DNA of 64,000 nucleotides from Streptomyces sp. NRRL S-118 (GCF_000716335.1 NZ_KL591016.1:2999-66998), one strand, 5' to 3'; counted from the first letter of the stretch, positions 16,930 through 26,921 are shown. Notes: a model not told the origin generated them from the letters alone. Program-made: numbers and translations.

Positions 16930-19704
16930 GTGCAGATCCCCGCCCTCACCGACGCCGAGGAGCTCTCGTGCGACGTCCTCGTCATCGGCGGCGGCACCGC
17001 CGGCACCATGGCCGCGCTCACCGCCGCCGAGCACGGCGCCCGCGTGCTGCTCCTCGAGAAGGCCCACGTACGCCACTCCGGGGCTCTCGCCATGGGCATG
17101 GACGGGGTCAACAACGCCGTGATCCCCGGCCGTGCCGAACCGGACGACTACGTCGCCGAGATCACCCGCGCCAACGACGGCATCGTCGACCAGTCGACCG
17201 TGCGCAGGACGGCGACGCGTGGCTTCGCGATGGTCCAGCGGCTGGAGTCGTACGGCGTCAAGTTCGAGAAGGACGAGCACGGCGCGTACGCGGTCCGCCA
17301 GGTCCACCGCTCCGGCTCGTACGTGCTGCCCATGCCGGAGGGCAAGGACGTCAAGAAGGTGCTGTACCGGCAGTTGCGCCGCCGCGAGATGCGCGAGCGG
17401 ATCCGCATCGAGAACCGGGTGATGCCGGTCCGGGTCCTCACCGGCCCCGACGGGCGGGCGATCGGCGCGGCGGCCTTCCACACCCGCACCGGCGCGTTCG
17501 TCGCCATCCGCGCGGGCGCGGTGATCCTCGCGACGGGCGCGGCCGGCCGCCTGGGCCTGCCCGCCTCCGGCTACCTCTACGGCACGTACGAGAACCCCAC
17601 CAACGCCGGGGACGGCTACTCCATGGCGTACCACGCGGGGGCCGAGCTGACCGGCATCGAGTGCTTCCAGATCAATCCGCTGATCAAGGACTACAACGGT
17701 CCGGCCTGTGCCTACGTGGCCAATCCGTTCGGCGGTTACCAGGTCAACCGGCACGGCGAGCGCTTCGTCGACTCGGACTACTGGTCGGGACGGATGATGG
17801 CGGAGTTCGCCGCCGAGGTGGCGAGCGACCGCGGCCCGGTCTACCTCAAGCTGAGCCACCTCCCGGAGGAGTCCGTCGCCGCCCTCGAATCGATCCTGCA
17901 CTCCACCGAGCGTCCGACCCGCGGCACCTTCCACGCGGGCCGCGGCCACGACTACCGCACGCACGACGTCGAGATGCACATCTCCGAGATCGGCCTGTGC
18001 GGCGGCCACTCCGCGTCGGGCGTACGCGTCGACGACCACGCCCGGACGACCGTTCCCCGCCTGTACGCGGCCGGGGACCTGGCCTGCGTCCCGCACAACT
18101 ACATGATCGGCGCGTTCGTCTTCGGCGACCTGGCGGGCGCGGACGCCGCCCGGTACACCGCGTACACCGGTGCGCTGCCCGCCGACCAGCTGGCCGAGGC
18201 CCATGAGCTGATCTACCGTCCCCTGCGCCATCCGGACGGCCCGCCGCAGACCCAGGTCGAGTACAAGCTGCGCCGGTTCGTCAACGACTACGTCGCCCCG
18301 CCGAAGTCGGGGGCCCGGCTGTCGCTCGCACTGGAGCACTTCGAGCGGATGCGCGCCGACATCGCGGCGATGGGCGCGCGGACGCCGCACGAGCTGATGC
18401 GCTGCGCGGAGGTGTCCTTCATCCGCGACTGCGCGGAGATGGCCGCCCGCGCCTCGCTCGCCCGCACCGAGTCGCGGTGGGGCCTGTACCACGAGCGCAC
18501 GGACCACCCCGACCGGGACGACGACGGCTGGCTGCACCACCTGGACCTGCGCAAGTCGCCGTCCGGGGCGATGGAGTTCACCGCCCGCCCGGTGGCGCCG
18601 TACCTGGTGCCGGTGGACGGGTTCGCGCCGTCCGGGGGGCCGTCCCGGCACCTCGGCGAGGTCCACCCCGAGCAGGTGGCGACGGCCGGTCCGCGGGAGG
18701 TGGCACCCATCGGCTCGGGCCGGCAGGCGGGTGGCGGGCGGACGGCCGTACCGGCCGGGGGGCAGGCTGCCGCGCCGGGCAGCGGACAGGCGGCCGCGGT
18801 GTCGCACAACCCGCGGATCCTGGACCTGCTCTCCCTCGCCGAGGCCGAGGCCGGGCCCGGCCTCGCCTCGCTGCGGCCGTACCTGGACGACCCCGACCCG
18901 GCGGTGCGGCGTGCGGCCGTCGACACCCTGACGGAGACGGCACCGTCCGGTACCGGGCCCGCGCTGGCGGGGGCGCTCGCCGACGCCGACGCGGCGGTCC
19001 GCGCGGCGGCGGCCGCGTCGCTCGTCGAGCTGGTCGAGACGCTGCCGCCGGAGCCGGCGCTGCGCGGGGGGCTCGTCGCCGCGCTGGGTTCGCGGGACCC
19101 GGTGGTGCGGGCCGCCGCGCTGTCCGCGCTGCGCACCCTGCGCCTGGGGGACGCGGAGCTGTTCGCACCCGCGCTGGCCGACGCGGACATCGCGGTACGC
19201 ATCGAGGCGGTGCGCGCCCTGGTGTCGGTGGACGCGGCGGGCGAGCTGGCCGCCGCCGCGGCGGACCCGGCCCGTGAGGTCCGCGTCGCGACGGCGAAGG
19301 CCTTGGCAGCGGTCCCGGACCGGGGCGATGCCGTCCTGGTCACGCTCGACGGTCTGCTGCGTGACGAGGACGCCCTGGTCCGGGCCGCCTCCTTCCAGGC
19401 GCTGGCGACGGCCGGCTGTCCCACACGGCAGGCCGCCGCCGCTGTCGGCGCGCTGGCCGACCCCGCCTGGCAGGTACGCGCGGGCGCCGCGGCCGCGCTC
19501 GGCGCCGCCGGCTCCGGCGACGCCGTGCCGGCCCTGCGCGCCTCACTGGGGGACGCGAACGCCGACGTCCGCAAGGCGGCGGTGCTCGCCCTGCTCCGGC
19601 ACGTGGAGCACCAGGACGCCCGCGCCGCCCTGGCGTCGGCGACCGAGGACCCGGACGCCGACGTACGGGCGTACGCCTCCCGCGTGCACGCTTCCCGGGG
19701 GTGA
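16930..19704 (+). CDS. AprA-like FAD flavoprotein fused to C-terminal HEAT repeats
   Basis: 924-aa protein with two parts. Residues 1-~590 are a fumarate-reductase/succinate-dehydrogenase-type flavoprotein closest in pattern to adenylylsulfate reductase alpha (AprA). The FAD loop is VLVIGGGTAGTMAAL (15-29), followed by LLLEKAHVRHSGALAMGMDG. The second FAD contact is GGHSASGVRVDDHARTTVP then RLYAAGDLACVPHNYMIG. A linker rich in Gly, Ala and Pro (~590-625) leads to about ten HEAT/PBS-like helical repeats (~630-924; e.g. DPAVRRAAVDTL, DPVVRAAALSAL, NADVRKAAVLAL). The start is GTG at 16930 with a weak GAAAGG site. Together with the AprB-like ferredoxin it suggests a two-subunit redox enzyme. HEAT domains usually bind partner proteins. 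The substrate is unknown. Confidence 0.88.
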   Translation: MQIPALTDAEELSCDVLVIGGGTAGTMAALTAAEHGARVLLLEKAHVRHSGALAMGMDGVNNAVIPGRAEPDDYVAEITRANDGIVDQSTVRRTATRGFAMVQRLESYGVKFEKDEHGAYAVRQVHRSGSYVLPMPEGKDVKKVLYRQLRRREMRERIRIENRVMPVRVLTGPDGRAIGAAAFHTRTGAFVAIRAGAVILATGAAGRLGLPASGYLYGTYENPTNAGDGYSMAYHAGAELTGIECFQINPLIKDYNGPACAYVANPFGGYQVNRHGERFVDSDYWSGRMMAEFAAEVASDRGPVYLKLSHLPEESVAALESILHSTERPTRGTFHAGRGHDYRTHDVEMHISEIGLCGGHSASGVRVDDHARTTVPRLYAAGDLACVPHNYMIGAFVFGDLAGADAARYTAYTGALPADQLAEAHELIYRPLRHPDGPPQTQVEYKLRRFVNDYVAPPKSGARLSLALEHFERMRADIAAMGARTPHELMRCAEVSFIRDCAEMAARASLARTESRWGLYHERTDHPDRDDDGWLHHLDLRKSPSGAMEFTARPVAPYLVPVDGFAPSGGPSRHLGEVHPEQVATAGPREVAPIGSGRQAGGGRTAVPAGGQAAAPGSGQAAAVSHNPRILDLLSLAEAEAGPGLASLRPYLDDPDPAVRRAAVDTLTETAPSGTGPALAGALADADAAVRAAAAASLVELVETLPPEPALRGGLVAALGSRDPVVRAAALSALRTLRLGDAELFAPALADADIAVRIEAVRALVSVDAAGELAAAAADPAREVRVATAKALAAVPDRGDAVLVTLDGLLRDEDALVRAASFQALATAGCPTRQAAAAVGALADPAWQVRAGAAAALGAAGSGDAVPALRASLGDANADVRKAAVLALLRHVEHQDARAALASATEDPDADVRAYASRVHASRG

Positions 19705-19715
19705 GGCGTCCGGGG

Positions 19716-20546
19716 TCACCCGGCTCGCCACAGCGCGGGCGCGGCGGGCGGTTCCCAGCCGGCCTGCGCGGTGTGGGGTTGCAAGCAGACGTAGACGCGG
19801 CCGGCGTGGGTGACCCGGGCGCCCGCCGGGTAGGTGGTGCCGGCGGCCCAGGTGCCGCCGGGGGCGGTGGGTGACGGTCCCGGCCCGGGGGTCTGCGGTA
19901 CGTCGAGGACGAAGTCGAAGGCGGCTTCCCTCGCGCCGCCGGTGTCGCGCACCGTCATCAGCAGCCGCGGGTCGAACAGCGCGTCGGTGTTGTTGCGCGG
20001 CTCGCCGGGGAAGTACAGCTGCGTGGTGAGCACGGGCCGTCCGGGCGCCTGCACCTTGACGTGCAGGTGCCGGGTGCGGCCCGGGTAGAGGCCCGGCACG
20101 ATCGTGCTGAGCCGGAACGCGCCCTGGGCGTCCGTGAACTGGTGGCCGCGGAAGCGGAAACCGGTGTTGTCGTACGCGCCGTCGACGTCGGCCTGCCAGA
20201 AGTCCAGCAGCACGCCGCCGAGCGGGCGGCAGGCGAGGCCGAAGACCCAGCCGCTGACGGTGAGGCGTACGCCGGGGGTGCCGGACTCCACGAGCGAGGT
20301 GCGGCGGGGGGAGTCGGGCTTGAAGTAGGGCCCCTCCATCTGCGGCGGGGTGGGGTCGTCGCCGTCGTCGCACGCGGGGGTCGGTTCCGGTGTCGTGGCG
20401 CCGGCGGCCGTGCCGGCCCGGGCCAGTTGCGGTACTCCCATCAGGGCGACGGGCGTGGCGACCCCGGCCGCGAGGGCGGCGCGGAGCACCGCCTTGCGGC
20501 TCGGGTGGCCGGTGGGGCTCGCGGGGGTGGTGCGGTCGCCGTCCAT
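19716..20546 (-). CDS. Secreted intradiol (catechol) dioxygenase with carbohydrate-binding module
   Basis: 276-aa exported ring-cleaving enzyme. An N-terminal Tat-like signal (PSRKAVLRAALAAGVATPVAL) ends near residue 40. The intradiol core has the family's iron ligands: Tyr in VDGAYDNTGF, Tyr in IVPGLYPGRTRH, and the two His of RHLHVKV. QMEGPYF is the usual N-terminal hallmark. After about residue 225 comes a CBM5/12-type module (WAAGTTYPAGARVTHAGRVY, ending PALWRAG). The same combination is known from Streptomyces sp. SirexAA-E, where it oxidises catechol-type lignin precursors while bound to biomass. AAGGAG lies upstream of the ATG. It is 41 bp downstream of an AraC regulator and converges with the flavoprotein gene (11 bp apart). 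Confidence 0.9.
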   Translation of the reverse strand: MDGDRTTPASPTGHPSRKAVLRAALAAGVATPVALMGVPQLARAGTAAGATTPEPTPACDDGDDPTPPQMEGPYFKPDSPRRTSLVESGTPGVRLTVSGWVFGLACRPLGGVLLDFWQADVDGAYDNTGFRFRGHQFTDAQGAFRLSTIVPGLYPGRTRHLHVKVQAPGRPVLTTQLYFPGEPRNNTDALFDPRLLMTVRDTGGAREAAFDFVLDVPQTPGPGPSPTAPGGTWAAGTTYPAGARVTHAGRVYVCLQPHTAQAGWEPPAAPALWRAG

Positions 20547-20587
20547 GCCTGCTCCTTGTGAGGGGCGGTCGGGGGTCGGCAACGAAC

Positions 20588-21541
20588 CTAGGCGGGCGGT
20601 CCGGCGGGGGCGATGGACTCGATCCGGTGGTCGTGGTGAATATCCGCACCGCGCCGGAAGTCGCCCGGGCTCACCCCCGTCTCGCGCCGGAAGAAGCGGG
20701 AGAAGTAGGCCGGGTCCGCGATGCCTATGGACCGGGCGATCTGGCGGACGGTCAGATCGGTGCGCGCCAGCAGCCGTTTGGCCTCGTGCGTGCGGGCCTC
20801 GCGAATGAGCTGGCCCGGCGTGCGGCCCGTCGCCGTCTTGACCGCATCCGCCAGGTACCCGGACGTCACGCCGATACGGCGGGCGCAGGCGTGCACCGAC
20901 CACAGGTCCGGATCGGCGCCCGCGATCAGCCGCGTGAACTCCTCGGCCACCGCGTTGGCGCGGGCAGGGGCGGGCTCCTCCGGGTCGGGGCCGGCCGGCC
21001 GCCCACCGAGCCGGGCCGCCCGGACGACGAGGACGTGCAGGAGCGCCCGCAGGACGGAGGCGAAGCCGTCGGCGCCGCGGCGGTACTCCTCGTCGAGGTC
21101 GGCGATCAGCCGGGTCGTTTGGGCGTCGGCGTGCGCGTCCAGCGTCAGCCAGGGCCGTTCGCTCAGGTCCCGCAGCAGGTCGCGGTCGTCCGGGTGGTCG
21201 ACGAGGAAGTGCTCGGTGAAGAGCAGGACGGAGCCGTCGAGGCCGGACACGTCCTGCCAGTGGTGCACCTGGCCCGGTGCGATGACGCACAGGTGGGGCG
21301 GGCGCAGCTCCCAGCGGGCGAGGTCGACGACGTGCGCGCCGGTGCCGGCGGTGACGTGGACGATCTCGTAGAAGGTGTGCCGGTGCGGGAAGGAGGCACG
21401 GGACATCGGGCCGATGGTGTCGAAGGTGCCGATGGCGAACGGCATCACATTGGGCATCGGCACTTCGAGGCGGTGCATGGGCACGGCTCCGGGGGCCGGG
21501 GGGAGGCTCTTCGTGCCGGGTGGCACCGTGGTTCCGCGCAT
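20588..21541 (-). CDS. AraC-family transcriptional regulator
   Basis: 317-aa regulator with an N-terminal cupin sensor (HRHTFYEIVHVTAGTGAHVV, then PPHLCVIAPGQVHHW) and a C-terminal double helix-turn-helix (about residues 205-300: ACARRIGVTSGYLADAVKTA, RTPGQLIREARTHEAKRLLA, SIGIADPAYFSRFFRRETG). The ATG at 21541 has AGGAGGG 8 nt upstream; the open frame runs further upstream without such a site. It is the first gene of a likely two-gene unit with the secreted dioxygenase, so it may respond to aromatic compounds, an inference from position. Confidence 0.9.
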   Translation of the reverse strand: MRGTTVPPGTKSLPPAPGAVPMHRLEVPMPNVMPFAIGTFDTIGPMSRASFPHRHTFYEIVHVTAGTGAHVVDLARWELRPPHLCVIAPGQVHHWQDVSGLDGSVLLFTEHFLVDHPDDRDLLRDLSERPWLTLDAHADAQTTRLIADLDEEYRRGADGFASVLRALLHVLVVRAARLGGRPAGPDPEEPAPARANAVAEEFTRLIAGADPDLWSVHACARRIGVTSGYLADAVKTATGRTPGQLIREARTHEAKRLLARTDLTVRQIARSIGIADPAYFSRFFRRETGVSPGDFRRGADIHHDHRIESIAPAGPPA

Positions 21542-21680
21542 CGTCCGCCCTCCTGAAGGTCGCGTCGGCCGAGTCCCGTCCGCCGTGCGGGCGGACGACG
21601 CTACGCCGCGGACGCCCCCTAGGTCCAGACCAATTCGGCCCGGCTTCACGATGGCACGGCCGGCGCCGGGACGGAACGCC

Positions 21681-21722
21681 GAGGGCGGCCGGCGGGCGCC
21701 CACGCGCCTGCCGGCCGCCCTC
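21681..21722 (-). terminator. nuo: Terminator of the nuo operon
   Basis: Perfect 13-bp arms GAGGGCGGCCGGC (21681-21693) and GCCGGCCGCCCTC (21710-21722) with a 16-nt loop lie 17 bp beyond the nuoN stop. This marks the end of the 14-gene operon and isolates it from the AraC gene. Confidence 0.8.
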
Positions 21723-21739
21723 CGACGGCCGTGCGGTTG

Positions 21740-23407
21740 CTACCTCACGAAGGTTCCGGCCTGCCCGGCCAGATCGAGGAAGTACTGCGGCGCCACGCCC
21801 AGCACCAGCGTCACGGCGACGCCCACGGCGATGGTGGTCATCGTCAGCGGCGACGGCACGGCGACCGTGGGCCCCTCCGGCTTGGGCTCGCTGAAGAACA
21901 TCAGCACGATGACCCGGATGTAGAAGAAGGCGGCGATGGCCGACGAGATCACACCGACGACCACCAGCACCCCGGCGCCGCCTTCCGCCGCCGCCTTGAA
22001 CACGGCGAACTTCCCGGAGAAGCCGGACGTCAGCGGAATGCCGGCGAAGGCGAGCAGGAAGACCGCGAAGACGGCCGCGACGAGCGGCGAACGGCGCCCC
22101 AGACCCGCCCACTTGGACAGGTGCGTCGCCTCGCCGCCCGCGTCCCGCACGAGCGTGACGACGGCGAAGGCACCGATGGTCACGAACGAGTAGGCGCCCA
22201 GGTAGAACAGCACGGACGAGATGCCGTCGGGGTTGGCCGCGATGACACCGGCGAGGATGAACCCGGCGTGCGCGATGGACGAGTAGGCCAGCAGCCGCTT
22301 GATGTCGGTCTGGGTGATCGCGACGATCGCACCGGCGAGCATGGTGACGATCGCGACGCCCCACATGACCGGCCGCCAGTCCCAGCTCAGCCCCGGCACC
22401 ACCACGTACAGCAGGCGCAGCATCGCGCCGAACGCCGCCACCTTGGTGGCCGCCGCCATGAAGCCGGTGACCGGTGTGGGGGCGCCCTGGTAGACGTCCG
22501 GGGTCCACATGTGGAACGGCACCGCGCCCACCTTGAACAGCAGGCCCGTCAGCACCATCGCGAAGCCGATGAGCAGCAGCACGTCACTGCCCATGGTCTC
22601 GGCGAGGGCCGGGGTGACCGCCGTGACCGATCCGTCCACCACCTCGGCGATGCGGGCGTACGAGACGGAGCCCGCGTACCCGTACAGCAGGGCGATGCCG
22701 AACAGCAGGAACGCCGACGAGAAGGCGCCCAGCAGGAAGTACTTCACCGCCGCCTCCTGCGACATCAGCCTCTTGCGGCGGGCGACGGCGCAGAGCAGGT
22801 AGAGCGGCAGGGAGAAGACCTCCAGCGCGATGAACAGCGTCAGCAGGTCGTTGGCCGCCGGGAAGACCAGCATGCCACCGACGGCGAACAGCGCCAGCGG
22901 GAAGACCTCGGTCGTCGTGAACCCGGCCTTGACGGCCGCCTTCTCGTGCTCACTGCCGGGCACGGCGGCGGCCTCGGCCGCGAACGAGTCGATCCGGTGG
23001 CCGTGGTGGACCGGGTCGAGCCGGCGCTCGGCGAAGGTGAACACCGCGACCACCGAGGCCAGCAGGATGGTGCCCTGCAGGAAGAGCGCCGGCCCGTCCA
23101 CCGCGATGGCGCCCATCGCGGCGATGCCGGCCTTCGTCGAGCCGTACCCGCCGGCCGCGAGGCCGATCACCGCGGCGAAGGCGGCGGCCAGCGCCACGAC
23201 GGTCAGGAACACCTGCGCGTGGTAGCGGGCGCGGCGCGGGACGAACGCCTCCAGCAGCACTCCCAGCACGGCGGCACCCACCACGATCAGTGTGGGGGCC
23301 AGCTGGGTGTACTCGATGGTCGGCGCCCCGATCTTGTCGACCGGTTCGGCAGCCGTCGTCCACAGGCTGTGGACAGCCGCTGCCGCATGGACAGCTGTTG
23401 CACTCAC
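21740..23407 (-). CDS. nuoN: NADH-quinone oxidoreductase subunit N
   Basis: 555-aa antiporter-like membrane subunit of complex I, one of three that pump protons. Around 14 hydrophobic helices are visible, with the conserved Lys-bearing helix in LLFKVGAVPFHMWTPDVYQGAPTP (written in part: GAVPFHMWTPDVYQG), and KRLLAYSSIAHAG after it. It is somewhat longer than the E. coli protein because of the N-terminus and a loop (RRLDPVHHGHRIDSF). The GTG start overlaps the nuoM stop (GTGA). It is the last gene of the operon, followed by a strong hairpin. Confidence 0.95.
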   Translation of the reverse strand: MSATAVHAAAAVHSLWTTAAEPVDKIGAPTIEYTQLAPTLIVVGAAVLGVLLEAFVPRRARYHAQVFLTVVALAAAFAAVIGLAAGGYGSTKAGIAAMGAIAVDGPALFLQGTILLASVVAVFTFAERRLDPVHHGHRIDSFAAEAAAVPGSEHEKAAVKAGFTTTEVFPLALFAVGGMLVFPAANDLLTLFIALEVFSLPLYLLCAVARRKRLMSQEAAVKYFLLGAFSSAFLLFGIALLYGYAGSVSYARIAEVVDGSVTAVTPALAETMGSDVLLLIGFAMVLTGLLFKVGAVPFHMWTPDVYQGAPTPVTGFMAAATKVAAFGAMLRLLYVVVPGLSWDWRPVMWGVAIVTMLAGAIVAITQTDIKRLLAYSSIAHAGFILAGVIAANPDGISSVLFYLGAYSFVTIGAFAVVTLVRDAGGEATHLSKWAGLGRRSPLVAAVFAVFLLAFAGIPLTSGFSGKFAVFKAAAEGGAGVLVVVGVISSAIAAFFYIRVIVLMFFSEPKPEGPTVAVPSPLTMTTIAVGVAVTLVLGVAPQYFLDLAGQAGTFVR

Positions 23408-24975
23408 TTGGCCGCCTCCACCTCGGGCCGGGGGTCCTTCTGCTGTACGTCCGACATGGTGTGGCGCACCGCCGGATCGACGATCTCGGTCACCGGCTTC
23501 GGGTAGACGCCGAGGAGCAGCAGGAGCGCGATCAGCGGCGCGACCACCACCAGCTCACGGGCCTTGAGGTCGGGCATCGCCCGCACCTCCTCCTTCACCG
23601 GGCCCGTCATCGTCCGCTGGTACAGGACGAGGGTGTAGAGCGCGGCGAGGACGATGCCGGAGGTGGCGACGATGCCCGCCACCGGGTAGCGGGCGAACGT
23701 GCCCACCAGCACCAGGAACTCGGAGACGAACGGGGCGAGACCCGGCAGCGACAGGGTGGCCAGGCCGCCGACGAGGAACGTCCCGGCGAGCACCGGCGCC
23801 ACCTTCTGCACACCGCCGTAGTCGGCGATGAGCCGGGAGCCGCGCCGCGAGATCAGGAACCCGGCGACCAGCATCAGCGCGGCCGTCGAGATCCCGTGAT
23901 TGATCATGTAGAGCGTCGCACCGCTCTGCCCCTGGCTCGTCATGGCGAAGATGCCCATGATGATGAACCCGAAGTGGGAGATCGAGGCGTACGCGATCAG
24001 GCGCTTGATGTCCCGCTGCCCGACCGCCAGCAGCGCCCCGTACACGATGCTGATCAGCGCGAGCACGATGATCGCGGGCGTCGCCCACGTGGACGCCTCC
24101 GGGAAGAGCTGGAGGCAGAAGCGGAGCATCGCGAAGGTGCCGACCTTGTCGACGACCGCCGTGATGAGCACGGCGACCGGGGCGGTCGCCTCGCCCATCG
24201 CGTTCGGCAGCCAGGTGTGCAGCGGCCACAGCGGGGCCTTGACCGCGAAGGCGAAGAAGAAGCCCAGGAACAGCAGCCGTTCGGTGGTGGCCGCCATCTC
24301 CAGCTCGCCGCTCGCCCGCGCCTCGGCGATCTCCGTCAGCGAGAAGTTCCCCGCGACGACGTAGAGCCCGATGACGGCGGCGAGCATGATGAGCCCGCCG
24401 ACGAGGTTGTAGAGCAGGAACTTGACCGCGGCGTACGACCGCTGGGCCGCGGCGTTCTCGTCGGAGCCCGCGTGCGCCCGGTCCCCGAAGCCGCCGATGA
24501 GGAAGTACATCGGGATGAGCATGGCTTCGAAGAGGATGTAGAAGAGGAAGACGTCGGTGGCCTCGAAGGAGAGGATCACCATCGCCTCGACCATCAGGAT
24601 CAGGGCGAAGAAGCCCTGGGTCGGCCGCCACCGCTTCGACTGCGTCTCCAGGGGGTCGGCGTCGTGCCAGCCGGCCAGGATGACGAACGGGATCAGCAGC
24701 GCGGTCAGCGCGACGAGCGCCACCCCGATGCCGTCCACTCCCAGCTCGTAGCGCACCCCGAAGTCGGCGATCCAGGAGTGGGACTCGGTGAGCTGGTAGC
24801 GGTCGCCGCCGGGGTCGAAGCGGACCGCGACGACCGCGGCCAGCACGAGCGTGGCGAGCGAGACCAGCAGCGCCAGCCACTTGGCGGCCGTGCGGCGCGC
24901 GGCCGGCACGGCGGCGGTGAGGACCGCTCCGACGGCCGGCACGGCCGCCGTGAGCGTCAGGAGGGGGAAGGACAT
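23404..24975 (-). CDS. nuoM: NADH-quinone oxidoreductase subunit M
   Basis: 523-aa antiporter-like proton-pumping subunit. Typical features are the Glu-bearing helix YILFEAMLIPMYFLIGGFG, KAPLWPLHTWLPNAMGEATA and the Lys region RDIKRLIAYASISHFGFI. I chose ATG 24975, which has GGGGAG 10 nt upstream; a GTG at 24984 that overlaps the nuoL stop is also possible and would add MTA. It lies between nuoL and nuoN in the usual order. Confidence 0.95.
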   Translation of the reverse strand: MSFPLLTLTAAVPAVGAVLTAAVPAARRTAAKWLALLVSLATLVLAAVVAVRFDPGGDRYQLTESHSWIADFGVRYELGVDGIGVALVALTALLIPFVILAGWHDADPLETQSKRWRPTQGFFALILMVEAMVILSFEATDVFLFYILFEAMLIPMYFLIGGFGDRAHAGSDENAAAQRSYAAVKFLLYNLVGGLIMLAAVIGLYVVAGNFSLTEIAEARASGELEMAATTERLLFLGFFFAFAVKAPLWPLHTWLPNAMGEATAPVAVLITAVVDKVGTFAMLRFCLQLFPEASTWATPAIIVLALISIVYGALLAVGQRDIKRLIAYASISHFGFIIMGIFAMTSQGQSGATLYMINHGISTAALMLVAGFLISRRGSRLIADYGGVQKVAPVLAGTFLVGGLATLSLPGLAPFVSEFLVLVGTFARYPVAGIVATSGIVLAALYTLVLYQRTMTGPVKEEVRAMPDLKARELVVVAPLIALLLLLGVYPKPVTEIVDPAVRHTMSDVQQKDPRPEVEAAK

Positions 24976-24980
24976 CGCGG

Positions 24981-26921
24981 TCACACTCCCCTCATCAGCA
25001 GGGTCGCGGCGATCAGCACCGCCGTACCTCCGAACATCGAGACCGCGTAGGAGCGGGCGAAGCCGTTCTGCAGCTTGCGCAGCCGGCCGGACAGACCGCC
25101 GAACGAGGCGGCGGTGCCGTTGACGACCCCGTCGACCAGGGTGTGGTCGAGGTAGACCAGGGAACGGGTGAGGTGCTCGCCGCCGCGGACCAGGACGACG
25201 TGGTTGAAGTCGTCCTGGAGCAGGTCGCGGCGGGCGGCGCGGGTGAGCAGCGAGCCGCGCGGCGCGACCACCGGCACGGGCCGGCGGCCGTACTGCGCGT
25301 ACGCGATGCCGACGCCCACGAGCAGCACCACGACCGTGGAGGCGGTGACCGCGCCCGCGCTGATCGGCGGGTGGCCGTGCTCGAACGCGGTGACCGGCTC
25401 CAGCCAGTTGACGAACGCGCTGTTCAGCGAGAACAGCCCGCCCGCGAAGACCGACCCGAAGGCCAGCACGATCATCGGGATCGTCATCGACCGGGGGGAC
25501 TCGTGCGGGTGCGGCATCTCCCCGGGCCGCACGTCGATGCCGGGCTCCACACCGGGCGTCCTGTCCGGGTCGGGGGCGGGCTGCCAGCGCTTCTCACCGA
25601 AGAAGGTCATGAGCATCACGCGGGTCATGTAGTACGCGGTGATGCCGGCGCCCAGCAGGGCGACGCCGCCCAGGATCCAGCCCTCGGTGCCGCCCTTGGC
25701 GAAGGCCGCCTCGATGATCTTGTCCTTGGACCAGAAGCCGGACAGGCCCGGGAATCCGATGATCGCCAGGTAGCCGAGGCCGAAGGTCACGAAGGTGACC
25801 GGCATGTACTTCCGCAGGCCCCCGTACTTCCTCATGTCGACCTCGTCGTTCATGCCGTGCATGACCGAGCCGGCACCGAGGAAGAGCCCGGCCTTGAAGA
25901 AGCCGTGCGTCACCAGGTGCATGATCGCGAACGCGTAGCCGATCGGGCCCAGGCCGGCGGCCAGGACCATGTAGCCGATCTGCGACATCGTGGAGCCGGC
26001 CAGCGCCTTCTTGATGTCGTCCTTGGCGCAACCGACGATCGCACCGAAGAGGAGCGTGACCGCACCGACCACCGTGACGGCGAGCTGCGCGTCCGGGGCG
26101 CCGTTGAAGATCGCGCCGGAGCGGGTGATCAGGTAGACGCCGGCGGTCACCATGGTCGCCGCGTGGATCAGGGCCGAGACGGGGGTCGGGCCCTCCATCG
26201 CGTCCCCGAGCCAGGACTGCAGCGGCACCTGCGCCGACTTGCCGCAGGCGGCCAGCAGCAGCATCAGCCCGATCGCCGTCAGCATGCCCTCCGACGTCTC
26301 GCCGGTGGAGGAGAGCACCGGGCCGAAGGCGAAGGTCCCGAAGGTGGTGAACATCAGCATGATGGCGATCGACAGGCCGACGTCGCCGACCCGGTTGACC
26401 AGGAAGGCCTTCTTCGCGGCCGTGGCCGCGCTCGGCTTGTGCTGCCAGAAGCCGATGAGCAGGTACGAGGCGAGGCCGACGCCCTCCCAGCCGAAGTACA
26501 GCAGCAGGTAGTTGTCGGCGAGGACCAGCAGCAGCATCGCCGCGAGGAACAGGTTCAGGTAGCCGAAGAAGCGGCGCCTGCGCTCGTCGTGCGCCATGTA
26601 CCCGATCGAGTACAGATGGATGAGCGTGCCCACACCCGTGATGAGCAGCACGAACGTCATCGACAGCTGGTCGAGCTGGAAGGCGATGTCCGCCCGGAAG
26701 CTCTCCACCGGCACCCAGGCGAACAGGTGCTGGTGCAGGGCCCGTTCCCCCGAGCCCTTGCCGAGCATGTCGAAGAAGAGCACCGCGCCGATGACGAAGG
26801 AGGCGGCCGCGAGCAGTGTGCCGAGCCAGTGCCCGGCCCGGTCCAGCCGGCGGCCGCCGCACAACAGGACGGCCGCTCCGAGCAGAGGCGCCGCGACGAG
26901 CAGCGCAATCAGGTTCTCCAC
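24981..26921 (-). CDS. nuoL: NADH-quinone oxidoreductase subunit L
   Basis: 646-aa largest antiporter-like subunit, with the long lateral helix that braces the membrane arm at the C-terminus. Conserved stretches include [38 protein letters not shown] and [20 protein letters not shown]. The gene starts with GTG 14 bp after nuoK. Length is normal for the family. Confidence 0.96.
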   Translation of the reverse strand: MENLIALLVAAPLLGAAVLLCGGRRLDRAGHWLGTLLAAASFVIGAVLFFDMLGKGSGERALHQHLFAWVPVESFRADIAFQLDQLSMTFVLLITGVGTLIHLYSIGYMAHDERRRRFFGYLNLFLAAMLLLVLADNYLLLYFGWEGVGLASYLLIGFWQHKPSAATAAKKAFLVNRVGDVGLSIAIMLMFTTFGTFAFGPVLSSTGETSEGMLTAIGLMLLLAACGKSAQVPLQSWLGDAMEGPTPVSALIHAATMVTAGVYLITRSGAIFNGAPDAQLAVTVVGAVTLLFGAIVGCAKDDIKKALAGSTMSQIGYMVLAAGLGPIGYAFAIMHLVTHGFFKAGLFLGAGSVMHGMNDEVDMRKYGGLRKYMPVTFVTFGLGYLAIIGFPGLSGFWSKDKIIEAAFAKGGTEGWILGGVALLGAGITAYYMTRVMLMTFFGEKRWQPAPDPDRTPGVEPGIDVRPGEMPHPHESPRSMTIPMIVLAFGSVFAGGLFSLNSAFVNWLEPVTAFEHGHPPISAGAVTASTVVVLLVGVGIAYAQYGRRPVPVVAPRGSLLTRAARRDLLQDDFNHVVLVRGGEHLTRSLVYLDHTLVDGVVNGTAASFGGLSGRLRKLQNGFARSYAVSMFGGTAVLIAATLLMRGV

